Assembly (NCBI GenBank): GCA_024399135.1
Contig: JAKSHY010000024.1
Span: 1-32,710, forward strand
Length of the DNA stretch: 32,710 nt
Direction of reading: 5' to 3'
From: Lachnospiraceae bacterium
Lineage (GTDB): Bacteria > Bacillota > Clostridia > Lachnospirales > Lachnospiraceae
Part shown: one piece after another, positions 1 to 8,243 of the stretch
Layout: the number at the start of each line of letters is the position of its first letter
How positions within the stretch are numbered: the stretch's first letter is position 1
Notes under the pieces: generated by a model
What the model saw: only the letters and a program-made list of their open reading frames with translations
The model's database searches: none
Told to the model about the DNA's origin: nothing
Program-made: the position numbers and the translations under genes

Positions 1-2
1 CT

Positions 3-206
3 GCTGATGCTCAGAATCTTGTAAAGAGAATACAGGACTATATTACAGAAAACTTATATACATGCACAAATAAGATTTTGCGCGGATTAGGGAAAATGTA
101 TTCAGGCGATGGAGACTTTACAACGAATATCGATTCATATGGCGGAGAAGGTACAGCCATCTTTGTAGCAAATGCGATAGAAATCTATTGTGATAATGCA
201 GAGTAA
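3..206 (+). CDS. TipAS-domain (MerR/TipA-type) regulator, C-terminal fragment
   Basis: The reading frame is open from the window edge to the stop at 204-206, giving 67 residues; the start lies outside the window. The segment has the look of the end of the TipAS antibiotic-recognition domain that follows a MerR helix-turn-helix in TipA-type regulators: a helix, then Y-x-C-T-x-x-I-L-x-G-L-G-x-M-Y, then F-T-x-N-I-D, a G-G-E-G-T-A turn and a final A-I-E-I-Y-C helix. Known TipA proteins bind thiopeptides and other amphipathic drugs and activate export genes. Whether this copy has a MerR domain cannot be seen here. No terminator is evident directly after the stop. Confidence 0.75.
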   Translation, partial: ADAQNLVKRIQDYITENLYTCTNKILRGLGKMYSGDGDFTTNIDSYGGEGTAIFVANAIEIYCDNAE

Positions 207-637
207 ATTGTAACTTAACCAAACAACACTACAAGGACATTCACTAATCAATGTTTTCTCACAAATAGCAATGGGCGGAAATCAATATGTGTTATATGTT
301 TGTAAAATAATTATTTTTGTTATGGCAGTTGTTATTTCAATTAGAGAACAAAACAAAAAGGTAACTGATGTATCAGTTCATTAGAGAGAACGCAAAATTT
401 CAGTTTCGTAGTGCTGATGTGTTAGGCTGGAAATTGAAATCTTTTCGATTTTCAATATACAGATAAATCTTGATTTATATATTATTAGAAAATTTGATTA
501 TTTGGTATATCGTGATTCAAATTTTGTTTTAATATGCTATCTGTGTTAATATTATTGATTTGCCAAGTGAAATAAAACAAAGAGTATTTGAAGTGACCGT
601 GTGAGAAAAGTCGAATCATGTCTTGCACTTGAATGAG

Positions 638-670
638 AATGCCGTAAGCTTAAGGGCTTACGGTATTTTT
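638..670 (+). terminator. Intrinsic terminator-like hairpin
   Basis: A stem of about 12 bp (arm 638-649 with CCGTAAGC, arm 656-667 with GCTTACGG, one G-U pair) with a six-base loop merges into a T-rich run at 664-670. There is no intact gene directly upstream, so it probably served a gene now decayed. Confidence 0.6.
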
Positions 671-819
671 GTCTAAATTGTAGATGAGGTAGCGAATAAT
701 AATGATGACGATGCAAGAGCAGAGGCTTTGACAGAAATTTGCAGGCTTTTTCTTTATTTTGAAAAATGCATCTAACCAATTTGTACAAGTAGTCACTATA
801 CCTCGCAACACCATGCAAA

Positions 820-896
820 TACTACGTTTATGCGTTGGTACTACGACGAATTTGCGTTGTAAAATAATATATAATATCGTATAATTTCAACGAATA
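820..896 (+). promoter_or_regulatory. Promoter/operator copy A, before synthetase 1
   Basis: A sigma-A-like promoter is visible: TTGTAA at 857-862, a 17-bp spacer and TATAAT at 880-885. The core is flanked by an inverted pair (CGTTG about 856, CAACG about 888). The whole region, including upstream boxes TACTACGTTTATGCGTT, matches the region at 3019-3097 before synthetase 2 almost base for base. Homology continues leftward (AGTCAC, CCTC) into what in copy B is the ribosome binding region of the divergent XRE gene, so copy A appears to derive from a duplication of the divergent unit. The reverse TATAAT of copy B is not preserved here. Confidence 0.7.
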
Positions 897-919
897 AATG
901 TATTGCGAGGAGAAGCAAA

Positions 920-2644
920 ATGACAGGATATCCATCTATTGATAAGCCATGGTTGAAGTATTATAGTCAAGAAGCGTTAAATACTTATCCGGATGAATGT
1001 ACAATATATAGAAATATTTATAATAGGAATAAGGATTATATAAAGAATACTGCAATTAATTATTTTGGTAATTCAATTACATATGGTGTGTTGTTCCAAA
1101 AGGTCGAAACTGTTGCGAAAGCATTAAAGAGTAACGGTGTTAAAAAAGGTGATTGCATATCACTTTGTACATCAGGATGTCCAGAAGCTATATATGTGGT
1201 TCTTGCATGCAGTAAGATTGGCGCATTGGCAAATTTTATTAATCCCTTGTTTTCACCAGAGCAAATGATTGACAGGATAAATGATACTGAAGCTGAATTA
1301 ATGTTTGTAATGGATGAGATGATTCATTTTGTGCAACCAATTATAGATAAGATTTGTGTTAAGAACATAATTGTTATGCCAATATCGAATTCAATGAGAT
1401 TTCCTATTGGTTCAATTGTAAAGATAGGCCAGAGCAAGGATAAGGGAAAATACATTGTTGGATCGAAGAAAGTTAGTTGGAAAGATTTTATAGATTCAGG
1501 ACATATGTATGCTGAAAAAACAGAAATAGAGTATGAAAAAGATCAAGCAGTTATTATGGTTTATTCGTCAGGTACAACAGGTGCCTCCAAAGGAATCGTA
1601 CTTACAAATGATGGGATTAACGCAACAGTTGCTTTTTATTTAAGTCCAGACTTTCCATATTCAAGAAAATCGTCATTTTTACAAATGATTCCAGTATGGT
1701 TTTCGACAGGTATTGTTTTTTCTATATTAATGCCTTTGTGTTTAGGGGTGTCAGTTATTCCTGAACTAGCTTTTTCAAAGGAAAACTTCGCTAAGGATTT
1801 GAAAAAATACAAGCCTAATATGACGCTTACAGCAACTAGTCTTTGGTTATATGCAATTAATGATAAATCACTAGCAAATGTTGATTTATCAAATATGCAT
1901 TATCCAATAACTGGCGGTGAAGCGGTTAAGGCTCAAGATGAGGCTAGTATAAATCAGTTTCTCAAGACACATGGCTGCAAGGAACGATTGCTTAAAGGCT
2001 ATGGAATGTGCGAACTAGGCAGTTCAGTACTGTCAACCTCTTTAGAATACACAAAAGATAATGCTGCGGGCTACCCTATTTTACATGTGACAGTGGGAGC
2101 TTTTGATATTGTTACCAATAAGGAACTTAAGTATGGTGAGAGAGGGGAAATTAGAGTTCTTTCACCAGCAAGGATGAAAGAGTATTTTAAAAACGAAATT
2201 GCAACCCAGCAGTATTTTTACATTGATGAAAAGGGGCAAAAATGGGGATGCACAGGTGACATTGGATATGTGGACGAGGATGGTTTTGCGTATATATGTG
2301 GAAGAGCAAGCGATAGCTTTGTGAAAAATGATGGAACAGTTGCATATTTATTCGATTCGGAAGCAATTATGCTTGAAGATGTTGCTGTATCCCAATGTAA
2401 ATCGGTGGTTGTGGGTGTTGATAATCAAAAAGAATTGTGTGCCCATATTGTACTAAAACCAGATTGTGAAGAGGAGAATGTTAGCATTATTAATAGACTA
2501 TATAAAAGTTGTTTAGATAGACTGCCATTTGATGAGTGCCCACGTAAATTTAAAATAAGGGAAAGTATGCCAGTGCATGCAAGCGGTAAACGTAATAATG
2601 AAGCTTTAATGAAAGAAAATGATGGATATATAGAAGTAAAATAA
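920..2644 (+). CDS. Class I adenylate-forming enzyme (acyl-CoA/acyl-ACP synthetase-like), paralog 1
   Basis: A 574-residue member of the ANL superfamily (acyl-CoA synthetases, NRPS adenylation domains), expected to activate a carboxylic acid as its acyl-adenylate in the cytoplasm. Visible motifs: P-loop Y-S-S-G-T-T-G-A-S-K-G (about 215-225), G-Y-G-M-C-E (360-365), T-G-D-I-G-Y-V-D-E-D-G (445-455), G-R-A-S-D (461-465) and the catalytic lysine in A-S-G-K (K557). No carrier or condensation domain is attached, so the acceptor must be CoA or a carrier protein in trans. The start is supported by GAGGAG just upstream. It shares the N-terminal signature G-Y-P-S-x-D-x-P-W-x-x-Y with the two other synthetases nearby. 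The gene is monocistronic, with its own promoter and the terminator at 2659-2690. Substrate unknown. Confidence 0.85.
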   Translation: MTGYPSIDKPWLKYYSQEALNTYPDECTIYRNIYNRNKDYIKNTAINYFGNSITYGVLFQKVETVAKALKSNGVKKGDCISLCTSGCPEAIYVVLACSKIGALANFINPLFSPEQMIDRINDTEAELMFVMDEMIHFVQPIIDKICVKNIIVMPISNSMRFPIGSIVKIGQSKDKGKYIVGSKKVSWKDFIDSGHMYAEKTEIEYEKDQAVIMVYSSGTTGASKGIVLTNDGINATVAFYLSPDFPYSRKSSFLQMIPVWFSTGIVFSILMPLCLGVSVIPELAFSKENFAKDLKKYKPNMTLTATSLWLYAINDKSLANVDLSNMHYPITGGEAVKAQDEASINQFLKTHGCKERLLKGYGMCELGSSVLSTSLEYTKDNAAGYPILHVTVGAFDIVTNKELKYGERGEIRVLSPARMKEYFKNEIATQQYFYIDEKGQKWGCTGDIGYVDEDGFAYICGRASDSFVKNDGTVAYLFDSEAIMLEDVAVSQCKSVVVGVDNQKELCAHIVLKPDCEEENVSIINRLYKSCLDRLPFDECPRKFKIRESMPVHASGKRNNEALMKENDGYIEVK

Positions 2645-2658
2645 ATAATTGCAACAAT

Positions 2659-2690
2659 AAAAGCTGGCATCGTAACGATTGCCAGCTTTT
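2659..2690. terminator. Bidirectional terminator between convergent genes
   Basis: A perfect 11-bp stem (AAAAGCTGGCA at 2659-2669, TGCCAGCTTTT at 2680-2690) with A-rich and T-rich ends can terminate in both directions. It lies between synthetase 1 (plus strand) and the XRE gene (minus strand) and overlaps the XRE stop codon by two bases. Confidence 0.85.
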
Positions 2691-2997
2691 ATAATTTATC
2701 AAGAAAGTTAATTAATGCATCATATTGCTCATTATCAAGTTTTGATGCTTTTTCTAATAATTGTTTCTGCCTTGGATTGATTAAGGATATCTCATTGTTA
2801 TTATCATCGAGAAACTGAGATATCGATATTCCAAATGCTTCGCATATCCGTTCTAATGAAGGTAGTGTTGGGAGAATATTTTTTCTATACCAGGATGAGA
2901 TTGTAGATTGAGTTAATCCGGAACGCTCTGCCAATTGATATTCAGTCCAATTCTTTTGCTTTCTTAATTCAGTTATTCGTTCCAATACGTTTATCAT
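2689..2997 (-). CDS. XRE-family helix-turn-helix transcriptional regulator
   Basis: A 102-residue protein with a Cro/CI-type helix-turn-helix at roughly residues 6-62: I-T-E-L-R-K-x-K-x-W-T-E-Y-Q-L-A, then S-G-L-T-Q-S-T-I-S-S-W (recognition helix), then P-T-L-P-S-L-E-R-I-C-E-A-F-G-I-S-I-S-Q-F-L. The short C-terminal tail has no recognisable effector domain. The start codon at 2997 is preceded on the minus strand by GGTGA at a good distance. The gene is divergent from synthetase 2 and convergent with synthetase 1, and its promoter (minus-strand TATAAT at 3044-3039) overlaps that of synthetase 2. By position it is the likely local regulator, probably acting on both copies of the shared promoter region. 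That role is inferred. Confidence 0.88.
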   Translation of the reverse strand: MINVLERITELRKQKNWTEYQLAERSGLTQSTISSWYRKNILPTLPSLERICEAFGISISQFLDDNNNEISLINPRQKQLLEKASKLDNEQYDALINFLDKL

Positions 2998-3018
2998 ATC
3001 TAGTCACCAATCCTCATA

Positions 3019-3097
3019 AATACTGCGTTTGTGCGTTAATTATATAGCGACTTTTCGTTGTAAAATAATATGCAATATCGTATAATTTTAACGAACA
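3019..3097. promoter_or_regulatory. Divergent promoter/operator copy B (XRE gene and synthetase 2)
   Basis: On the plus strand TTGTAA (3058-3063), a 17-bp spacer and TATAAT (3081-3086) form a near-consensus promoter. On the minus strand TATAAT at 3044-3039 faces the XRE gene. Inverted arms CGTTGTAAAAT and ATTTTAACG flank the plus-strand core and TGCGTT boxes lie upstream. The 3019-3097 stretch is a close copy of 820-896. An XRE dimer bound to the dyad could control both directions. Confidence 0.7.
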
Positions 3098-3190
3098 AAC
3101 ATAGTATTCATTGAGATATGTATTCTAGATCTATCAGAAACTAATATCTTGTCGAAATCACAAAGAATTTTATTTAGATAGGACGAATAA

Positions 3191-4843
3191 ATGCAACAAA
3201 ACAAAGGATACCCATCGAAGGATAGACCATGGATGCAATGGTACAATGGTCAGACTGCAGATGACGAAGTTTTAAATCGTACAGTATGGGAAAATGTATT
3301 TCAGGGCAATAAGGATCATGATGATGAGATTGCTCTTGTTTATCAAAATGTAAAAATAACTTATAAAACGTTATTTGATAGAACTGAAGAAGTAGCAAAT
3401 GCTTTGGTAGGCAATGGAATAAGAAAGGGCGATCGAATTATTATTTGTGCGACTGGAACACCTGAGACGGTATACATTCTATTAGCGTGCAGTAAAGTAG
3501 GAATTTGTGCTGAAATGATAAATTTGTCATTGGGAAGGGATGCTATCGAATCTGCTTTGATGGAGTCAAAAGCACAATATATTTTTTGTTTAGACAAAAT
3601 ATATTTGAAACTACAGAATTTGTTCGAACAAACAGAAAAGAAAATTGTTGTTATACCGGTAACGTATTCTTTGCCTTTGGTATTACAAGTATTTTTGAAA
3701 ATTATAAATAAAGAAAAATTTGATTTACACAAAGTAATCAGGTGGAAAGATTTTCTTTTAAATTCTACAGAAAAATTCGATGATAATACTAATTCTGAGA
3801 GCGAACTTGTAATAGTTTTTTCTTCAGGCTCAACAGGAAAATCTAAGGCTATTGTGCATACAAATCATAGCTATACCACTATATCAGAGGAGTATAGGAT
3901 ATGTGAGTACCCTTTTAAGAGAAATGATGTTTTTTTGAATCAGATTCCGTTTTTTATTGCATCAGGACTTTCATTTATGCTCATGGCTCCACTTATGTTA
4001 GGTATTACTGTTATTCTTGAACCGGAATATGAGCCGAAAAAGTGGGTCGATGACATATCAAAATATAAGCCAGAAGTAATTTGCGCAACAAAAGGTTTTT
4101 GGGATGTGGCAATTCATGAAAAATTGTTTGTAGGTAAAGATCTTTCTCATTTAAACATTGCAGTACAAGGTGGAGAACCGAATACCGAAAAAATGGAGAA
4201 AGAGATTAATGAACTGCTCAAAACTTGTGGATGCAAGAATCAGATAGTTGTTGGTTATGGAATGTCAGAGTTGAATGGTACGTTAACAACATCTTCTTTC
4301 AAGCATCATACTCTTGGAAGTACAGGAATTCCATTACCAGATGTTATTGTGTCAGCATTCGATACTAATACGGGTATAGAAAGTCCAATAAATGAACGCG
4401 GCGAATTAATGGCAATGAGTCCATGCACTATGAAAGAATACGCAGATAATATAGAACTTACAGAGAAGTTTAAATGGAGAGATGCTAGTGGAAGACTTTG
4501 GTATAGAACCGGAGATGTTGGATATGTAGATGAATTTGGTGAAGTATATGTGTTAGGACGAGCCTTGGATGTTGTTGAGGTATCCAATAAGAAAATCTAT
4601 TTATTTGATATCGAAAAAGAAATTATAGATAGAGCTAATGTTTCTTCGTGCAAAGTAGTTGTCGATGATGCTGCCACGATTTTTATAAATATTATTTCTG
4701 ATGATGATGAAAGCGTAGATGAAGTGAATAATATAATTGAGAAGCACCTGCCTCCAAATACAAAATTTAAAGTGAAAGCATGGAAAGAATTTCCAATAAA
4801 TGCGAATGGTAAATGTGACAGAGAGGCTTTGAAAGTAGAATAA
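3191..4843 (+). CDS. Class I adenylate-forming enzyme, paralog 2
   Basis: A 550-residue ANL-superfamily enzyme, clearly paralogous to its two neighbours along its full length. Motifs: S-S-G-S-T-G-K-S-K (211-219, P-loop), G-Y-G-M-S-E (355-360), T-G-D-V-G-Y-V-D-E-F-G (440-450), G-R-A-L-D (456-460) and catalytic lysine K541 in A-N-G-K. All catalytic signatures are present, so it should form acyl-adenylates; the acid is unknown. The N-terminal G-Y-P-S-K-D-R-P-W motif is shared by all three. It heads an apparent operon with the acyltransferase (19-base gap) and synthetase 3 (28-base gap). The ribosome binding site is weak (ATAGGAC at 3178-3184) compared with synthetase 1. Confidence 0.85.
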   Translation: MQQNKGYPSKDRPWMQWYNGQTADDEVLNRTVWENVFQGNKDHDDEIALVYQNVKITYKTLFDRTEEVANALVGNGIRKGDRIIICATGTPETVYILLACSKVGICAEMINLSLGRDAIESALMESKAQYIFCLDKIYLKLQNLFEQTEKKIVVIPVTYSLPLVLQVFLKIINKEKFDLHKVIRWKDFLLNSTEKFDDNTNSESELVIVFSSGSTGKSKAIVHTNHSYTTISEEYRICEYPFKRNDVFLNQIPFFIASGLSFMLMAPLMLGITVILEPEYEPKKWVDDISKYKPEVICATKGFWDVAIHEKLFVGKDLSHLNIAVQGGEPNTEKMEKEINELLKTCGCKNQIVVGYGMSELNGTLTTSSFKHHTLGSTGIPLPDVIVSAFDTNTGIESPINERGELMAMSPCTMKEYADNIELTEKFKWRDASGRLWYRTGDVGYVDEFGEVYVLGRALDVVEVSNKKIYLFDIEKEIIDRANVSSCKVVVDDAATIFINIISDDDESVDEVNNIIEKHLPPNTKFKVKAWKEFPINANGKCDREALKVE

Positions 4844-4862
4844 CATGAATTAGAAAAATCGT

Positions 4863-5684
4863 ATGACAAAGGAAGACAGAGCTGAAAAAATATACAAGCA
4901 ACTGAAATATAAAAGAAAAAAGTATATAGAGAATCATACAAGAGTAAGAGGATATAGTGGTTCATATATATGGCACAGAATATTACTTCCGTTGCTAAAA
5001 ATATTACGAATATCTGAAAAACAGCATATTACAGTTGTTGGCGATGCTCAGGTGGAGACTACAAAGCCAGTAATATACGCATGCACACATATTGGTTTTT
5101 TTGACATTATGATTCTTTTTGAAGCTATTAAGAAACCATGCTGGCTATTTTGGGGAAATCCAAATGAAGACCTTACAACACTATATGGATGGATGGCGCG
5201 TAGAAATGGAGCGATTTTAATAGATACTTATGATAAAGAAGATCGTAAATTAGCAAAAATGGAAGCTGAAATGCTTTTAAACCAAGGTGGAAGCCTGATG
5301 ATATTTCCAGAAGGAGCTTGGAATATTACCGACAATGAACCTGTAATGAAGCTATTTAAAGGCACGGTTTCAATGGCGTTGAACACGAATGCAGAGATAG
5401 TCCCTATAGCAATAGAACAGTACGGTAAAGAATTCTTTGTTAATATTGGTCGGAATATTCAATATACAAATGAGAAAGAAAGTATTGAACAATTAAACTG
5501 TGAATTGAGAGATAATTTGGCAACTTTGAAATGGCAGATATGGGAAAAACAAACTATATGTGTTAGAAGCGAAATTCCAGCAGATTACAGAGATACATAT
5601 ATAAAGACTATTCTTGATGATGCGGATGGTAAGTATACTGAAAAGATGATTAATGATGAAAAATATCATGATAAGTATGCTTAA
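4863..5684 (+). CDS. PlsC-family (LPLAT) acyltransferase
   Basis: A 273-residue lysophospholipid acyltransferase-like protein. The catalytic H-x4-D motif is H76-I-G-F-F-D81, and the glycerophosphate-binding F-P-E-G motif is at 148-151. A hydrophobic stretch around residues 36-50 could sit in the membrane. The family moves an acyl group from acyl-CoA, acyl-ACP or acyl-phosphate to a hydroxyl, usually of lysophosphatidate. It lies between two acid-activating enzymes with very short gaps, so the likely arrangement is synthetase makes activated acyl, acyltransferase attaches it to a lipid or other acceptor. No clear ribosome binding site precedes the ATG, which suggests translation coupled to the upstream gene. 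The acceptor cannot be told from sequence. Confidence 0.82.
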   Translation: MTKEDRAEKIYKQLKYKRKKYIENHTRVRGYSGSYIWHRILLPLLKILRISEKQHITVVGDAQVETTKPVIYACTHIGFFDIMILFEAIKKPCWLFWGNPNEDLTTLYGWMARRNGAILIDTYDKEDRKLAKMEAEMLLNQGGSLMIFPEGAWNITDNEPVMKLFKGTVSMALNTNAEIVPIAIEQYGKEFFVNIGRNIQYTNEKESIEQLNCELRDNLATLKWQIWEKQTICVRSEIPADYRDTYIKTILDDADGKYTEKMINDEKYHDKYA

Positions 5685-5712
5685 GAAAAAATGTAGGGGA
5701 GAAAACTAAAAA

Positions 5713-7422
5713 ATGAATAATATAACAGGATATCCATCAAAGGATAAACCATGGTTGAAGTACTATGACCCCAAGCTTATATCAGAGCAAATCCCAAATT
5801 GTAGTCTGTATGAGTATATGTTTTTAAATAATAAAGATTATTTAGATAATACGGCTATAAATTACTTTGGTGCGAAAATAACCTATTCAGAATTATTTTC
5901 GATGATTGATGTTGCAGCGAAATCATTTGTAAGCCAGGGGGTAAAACCAGGAGATGTTGTAACCATTGTGACGATTTCTTGCGTAAATTCTGTTGTCTGT
6001 TTTTATGCATTAAATAAAATCGGTGCAGTATCAAATTTTGTAAATGTCCTGTCAAACGAGGAAGATATAGCAAAATATGTAAGTGAGTTTGATAGTAAAA
6101 TAATTGTTTCGCTTGACTTATTTGCAAATAAGGTTTTATCGGCTATTCAAAATACATCGTTTAAAAAGATTATTGTTTATTCGTTGAGTTATAAAATGCC
6201 TACGCTTACGAAGCTAGGTTTTGGTATAAAAACTCGAAAAATGGATAAGTCATATAAGAAAAATTCTGTAGCAATTTTATGGGATGATTTCATTTCGAAT
6301 GCTGCAAACAATGAATTGCATGAGAAAAAATGTCCGCAAGATATTTGTTATATCGGTCATACTGGAGGTACTACAGGATTTCCTAAAAGCGTGTTACTAA
6401 GCAATCACTCCTTCAATTCTGTTGCATGGCAATATGTAATGAAATTTGAAAGAGATAGGAAGGATGTATTTTTGAGTGTAATGGTTCCATTTGTTACTTA
6501 TGGTTCAATAATTAACATTCATATGCCATTGTGTTTGGGAATGGAACTTGCAATTATACCGAAATTTGAGGCAAAGGATTGGAGTAATTATATAAAGAAA
6601 TACAAACCAGTACATTTGTGTGCAATTCCTGCATATGTAGCTCAGTTAGCAGATGATTCAAAGGTTGATAAGATGGATTTATCAATGCTAAAAACTGTTG
6701 GAATGGGCGGGGAAGGAATGAATGTTCCTTTGGAAGAAAAAATCAATGATTTTTTGAGTAAGCATGGTTCTATAGCTAAAGTCATAAAAGGCTATGGAAT
6801 GACCGAAGTATGTGCGACGGCAGTGACTGAGTATGTAGGTGCGCAAAAAGTTGGTTCGGTTGGAATTCCGTTTGTAAAGAACAATGTGATGATTTTTGAT
6901 ACCGAAAACCAAGTGGAACTAAAGTGTGGTGAGGTAGGTGAAATCTGTTTGCAATGTGAGTCTATGATGTTCGGATATAATGACAACCAGGCTGAGATGG
7001 AAATGTTAATTAAGAAACATTCCGATGGTAGTGAGTGGATTCATACCGGTGATTTAGGATATATGGACGAGGATGGTTACATATTTATTGAAGGGCGTAT
7101 GAAAAGAATGATTATGACCATTCATGAGGGAGTAGTCTATAAGATTTTTCCGGCTCAAACTGAAACTGTTTTAAATAAAAATGATATAGTTCATGAATCG
7201 TGCATTGTGAAACTGGATAAAGGAAATGACATTGGGATAAAGGCGGTAATAGTCAAGGAAGATAAAGCATATAACAACGAGAAATTGATTAAAGAACTGA
7301 TAGATGCTTGTCAAGGTGAATTATCTGTGTACCAGATTCCAGAGAAGTTTGTGTTCTTAGATGAATTTCCAAGAACAGCTGCGGGAAAGATTGATTATAG
7401 GGCGTTGGAGATGCGAAGGTGA
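5713..7422 (+). CDS. Class I adenylate-forming enzyme, paralog 3
   Basis: A 569-residue ANL-superfamily enzyme. Motifs: H-T-G-G-T-T-G-F-P-K (216-225), G-Y-G-M-T-E-V, T-G-D-L-G-Y-M-D-E-D-G and catalytic lysine K559 in A-A-G-K-I-D. It differs from the others at the hinge: after G-R the usual D is replaced by M-K-R (G-R-M-K-R-M-I-M), which may alter the domain rotation or the acceptor it serves. The ribosome binding site AGGGGAGA precedes the ATG. N-terminally it is closer to synthetase 1 than to synthetase 2 (T-G-Y-P-S-x-D-K-P-W-L-K-Y-Y). It is the third gene of the operon starting at 3191. Substrate unknown. Confidence 0.85.
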   Translation: MNNITGYPSKDKPWLKYYDPKLISEQIPNCSLYEYMFLNNKDYLDNTAINYFGAKITYSELFSMIDVAAKSFVSQGVKPGDVVTIVTISCVNSVVCFYALNKIGAVSNFVNVLSNEEDIAKYVSEFDSKIIVSLDLFANKVLSAIQNTSFKKIIVYSLSYKMPTLTKLGFGIKTRKMDKSYKKNSVAILWDDFISNAANNELHEKKCPQDICYIGHTGGTTGFPKSVLLSNHSFNSVAWQYVMKFERDRKDVFLSVMVPFVTYGSIINIHMPLCLGMELAIIPKFEAKDWSNYIKKYKPVHLCAIPAYVAQLADDSKVDKMDLSMLKTVGMGGEGMNVPLEEKINDFLSKHGSIAKVIKGYGMTEVCATAVTEYVGAQKVGSVGIPFVKNNVMIFDTENQVELKCGEVGEICLQCESMMFGYNDNQAEMEMLIKKHSDGSEWIHTGDLGYMDEDGYIFIEGRMKRMIMTIHEGVVYKIFPAQTETVLNKNDIVHESCIVKLDKGNDIGIKAVIVKEDKAYNNEKLIKELIDACQGELSVYQIPEKFVFLDEFPRTAAGKIDYRALEMRR

Positions 7423-7510
7423 TTATTAGCATAAAGAAGAACAAGAAAAAGTATATCTAAATGAATAAAGTTTGTTGTAATGACTATGTATTTTTTGGAG
7501 GTAGATTTAT

Positions 7511-7993
7511 ATGAATAATAATGAAGAAAAAATGTCATTGCCAATGGAAACGAATGAGATAATTAGCTTAATGAATGTATATCTGACGGATTTAAACTTT
7601 CGTGAAGAATCATATTGGAAGCAGATATTTGTATATTATTATTCAGCAATTGTTGTGATATGTTTCCCTGCAATTGCCTCAGTATTCAGTGCAAGGGATA
7701 TTGCAGATAAAATTCCGACCTGGATTTTCTATCTTGTAGGAATATTTATGTCTTTATGTTTCTTTTACGTATCATTAGCTTATATAGCAAGAACAAAGCC
7801 GCTTGTAGAAGCTTATGATGCTTTAATCAAGGATTTGCCAGATAAATATCGAAGGAAAAAAATGTCGGACAATAAACATGAAGCTCAAACAAGTCATCAT
7901 AATTTATTTGATTATAGTATGAAGACATTTATAAGTATTGTAATGTTAATATCGCAGCTGGCATTAGTTATATTGTTTTGGTTAGTTCTATGA
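7511..7993 (+). CDS. Small three-helix membrane protein, unknown function
   Basis: 160 residues, not assigned to a family with confidence. Hydrophobic segments lie at about 37-58, 67-92 and 137-160, separated by a charged loop (about 93-136) rich in lysine and histidine. A strong GGAGGT ribosome binding site lies 7 bases before the ATG. It follows synthetase 3 by 88 bases with no terminator between, so it may be the last gene of the acyl-activation operon. The terminator at 8084-8123 is the next stop signal. Membrane location would fit a partner or anchor for the acyltransferase, but this is only positional inference. Confidence 0.7.
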   Translation: MNNNEEKMSLPMETNEIISLMNVYLTDLNFREESYWKQIFVYYYSAIVVICFPAIASVFSARDIADKIPTWIFYLVGIFMSLCFFYVSLAYIARTKPLVEAYDALIKDLPDKYRRKKMSDNKHEAQTSHHNLFDYSMKTFISIVMLISQLALVILFWLVL

Positions 7994-8083
7994 AAATTAC
8001 AGTAGTATAATTTGCAATATTGTGTTTATCAGGGTTCACGAATGGCTCCAATCCTCGTGCACCGTCTCGACTTTATAAGAACG

Positions 8084-8123
8084 ACTCAGAAATGTTGAAG
8101 AATCAATGTTTCTGAGTTTTTTA
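8084..8123 (+). terminator. Intrinsic terminator
   Basis: A 9-bp stem (ACTCAGAAA 8084-8092, TTTCTGAGT 8109-8117) with a 16-base loop is followed by TTTTT. It ends the transcription unit that includes the small membrane protein gene. Confidence 0.8.
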
Positions 8124-8179
8124 ATGTACATATTAAAATTAAAAATAAAAAAGTAAAAAAGATAATATGTAAACTTCAG

Positions 8180-8209
8180 TTGTTTCATATTTGTGCCGAT
8201 TTATATAAT
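8180..8209 (+). promoter_or_regulatory. Sigma-A-type promoter of the anchored surface protein gene
   Basis: TTGTTT (8180-8185), an 18-base spacer and a perfect TATAAT (8204-8209) lie 35 bases before the start codon. Confidence 0.65.
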
Positions 8210-8243
8210 ACCTGGAAGATAAAACGAAAGGGAGGATACAAAT

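Larger units (their letters stand above)
207..919. other. Gene-poor stretch with possible gene debris
   Basis: No convincing gene is visible in these 713 bases. Two short in-frame stretches read like protein tails. One ends at 601 (about 15 residues, reading I-D-L-P-S-E-I-K-Q-R-V-F-E-V-T-V). It is followed by a terminator-like hairpin at 638-670, which would fit a decayed gene that kept its terminator. The other runs from about 677 to 775 and reads like an acidic helix (A-R-A-E-A-L-T-E-I-C-R-L-F). Neither has a start codon with a ribosome binding site. The last 110 bases (about 790-896) are a diverged copy of the XRE/synthetase 2 intergenic region. Debris is an inference; the stretch may simply be non-coding. 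Confidence 0.4.

Noticed and set aside
271-384. 37-residue hydrophobic frame on the plus strand
   Set aside because: It looks like a membrane span, but no ribosome binding site precedes its ATG and nothing supports expression.
552-818. 88-residue minus-strand frame
   Set aside because: It runs through the terminator hairpin at 638-670 and part of the duplicated promoter region, lacks a ribosome binding site and has low-complexity composition.
4597-4965. 122-residue minus-strand frame overlapping synthetase 2 and the acyltransferase
   Set aside because: Its hydrophobic look comes from the complement of A-rich lysine/glutamate codons; there is no ribosome binding site.
8028-8070. Possible 3' remnant of a tRNA (TCCAATCCTCGTGCACC)
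   Set aside because: A T-arm with five matching pairs cannot be formed and no acceptor partner or anticodon arm lies upstream.
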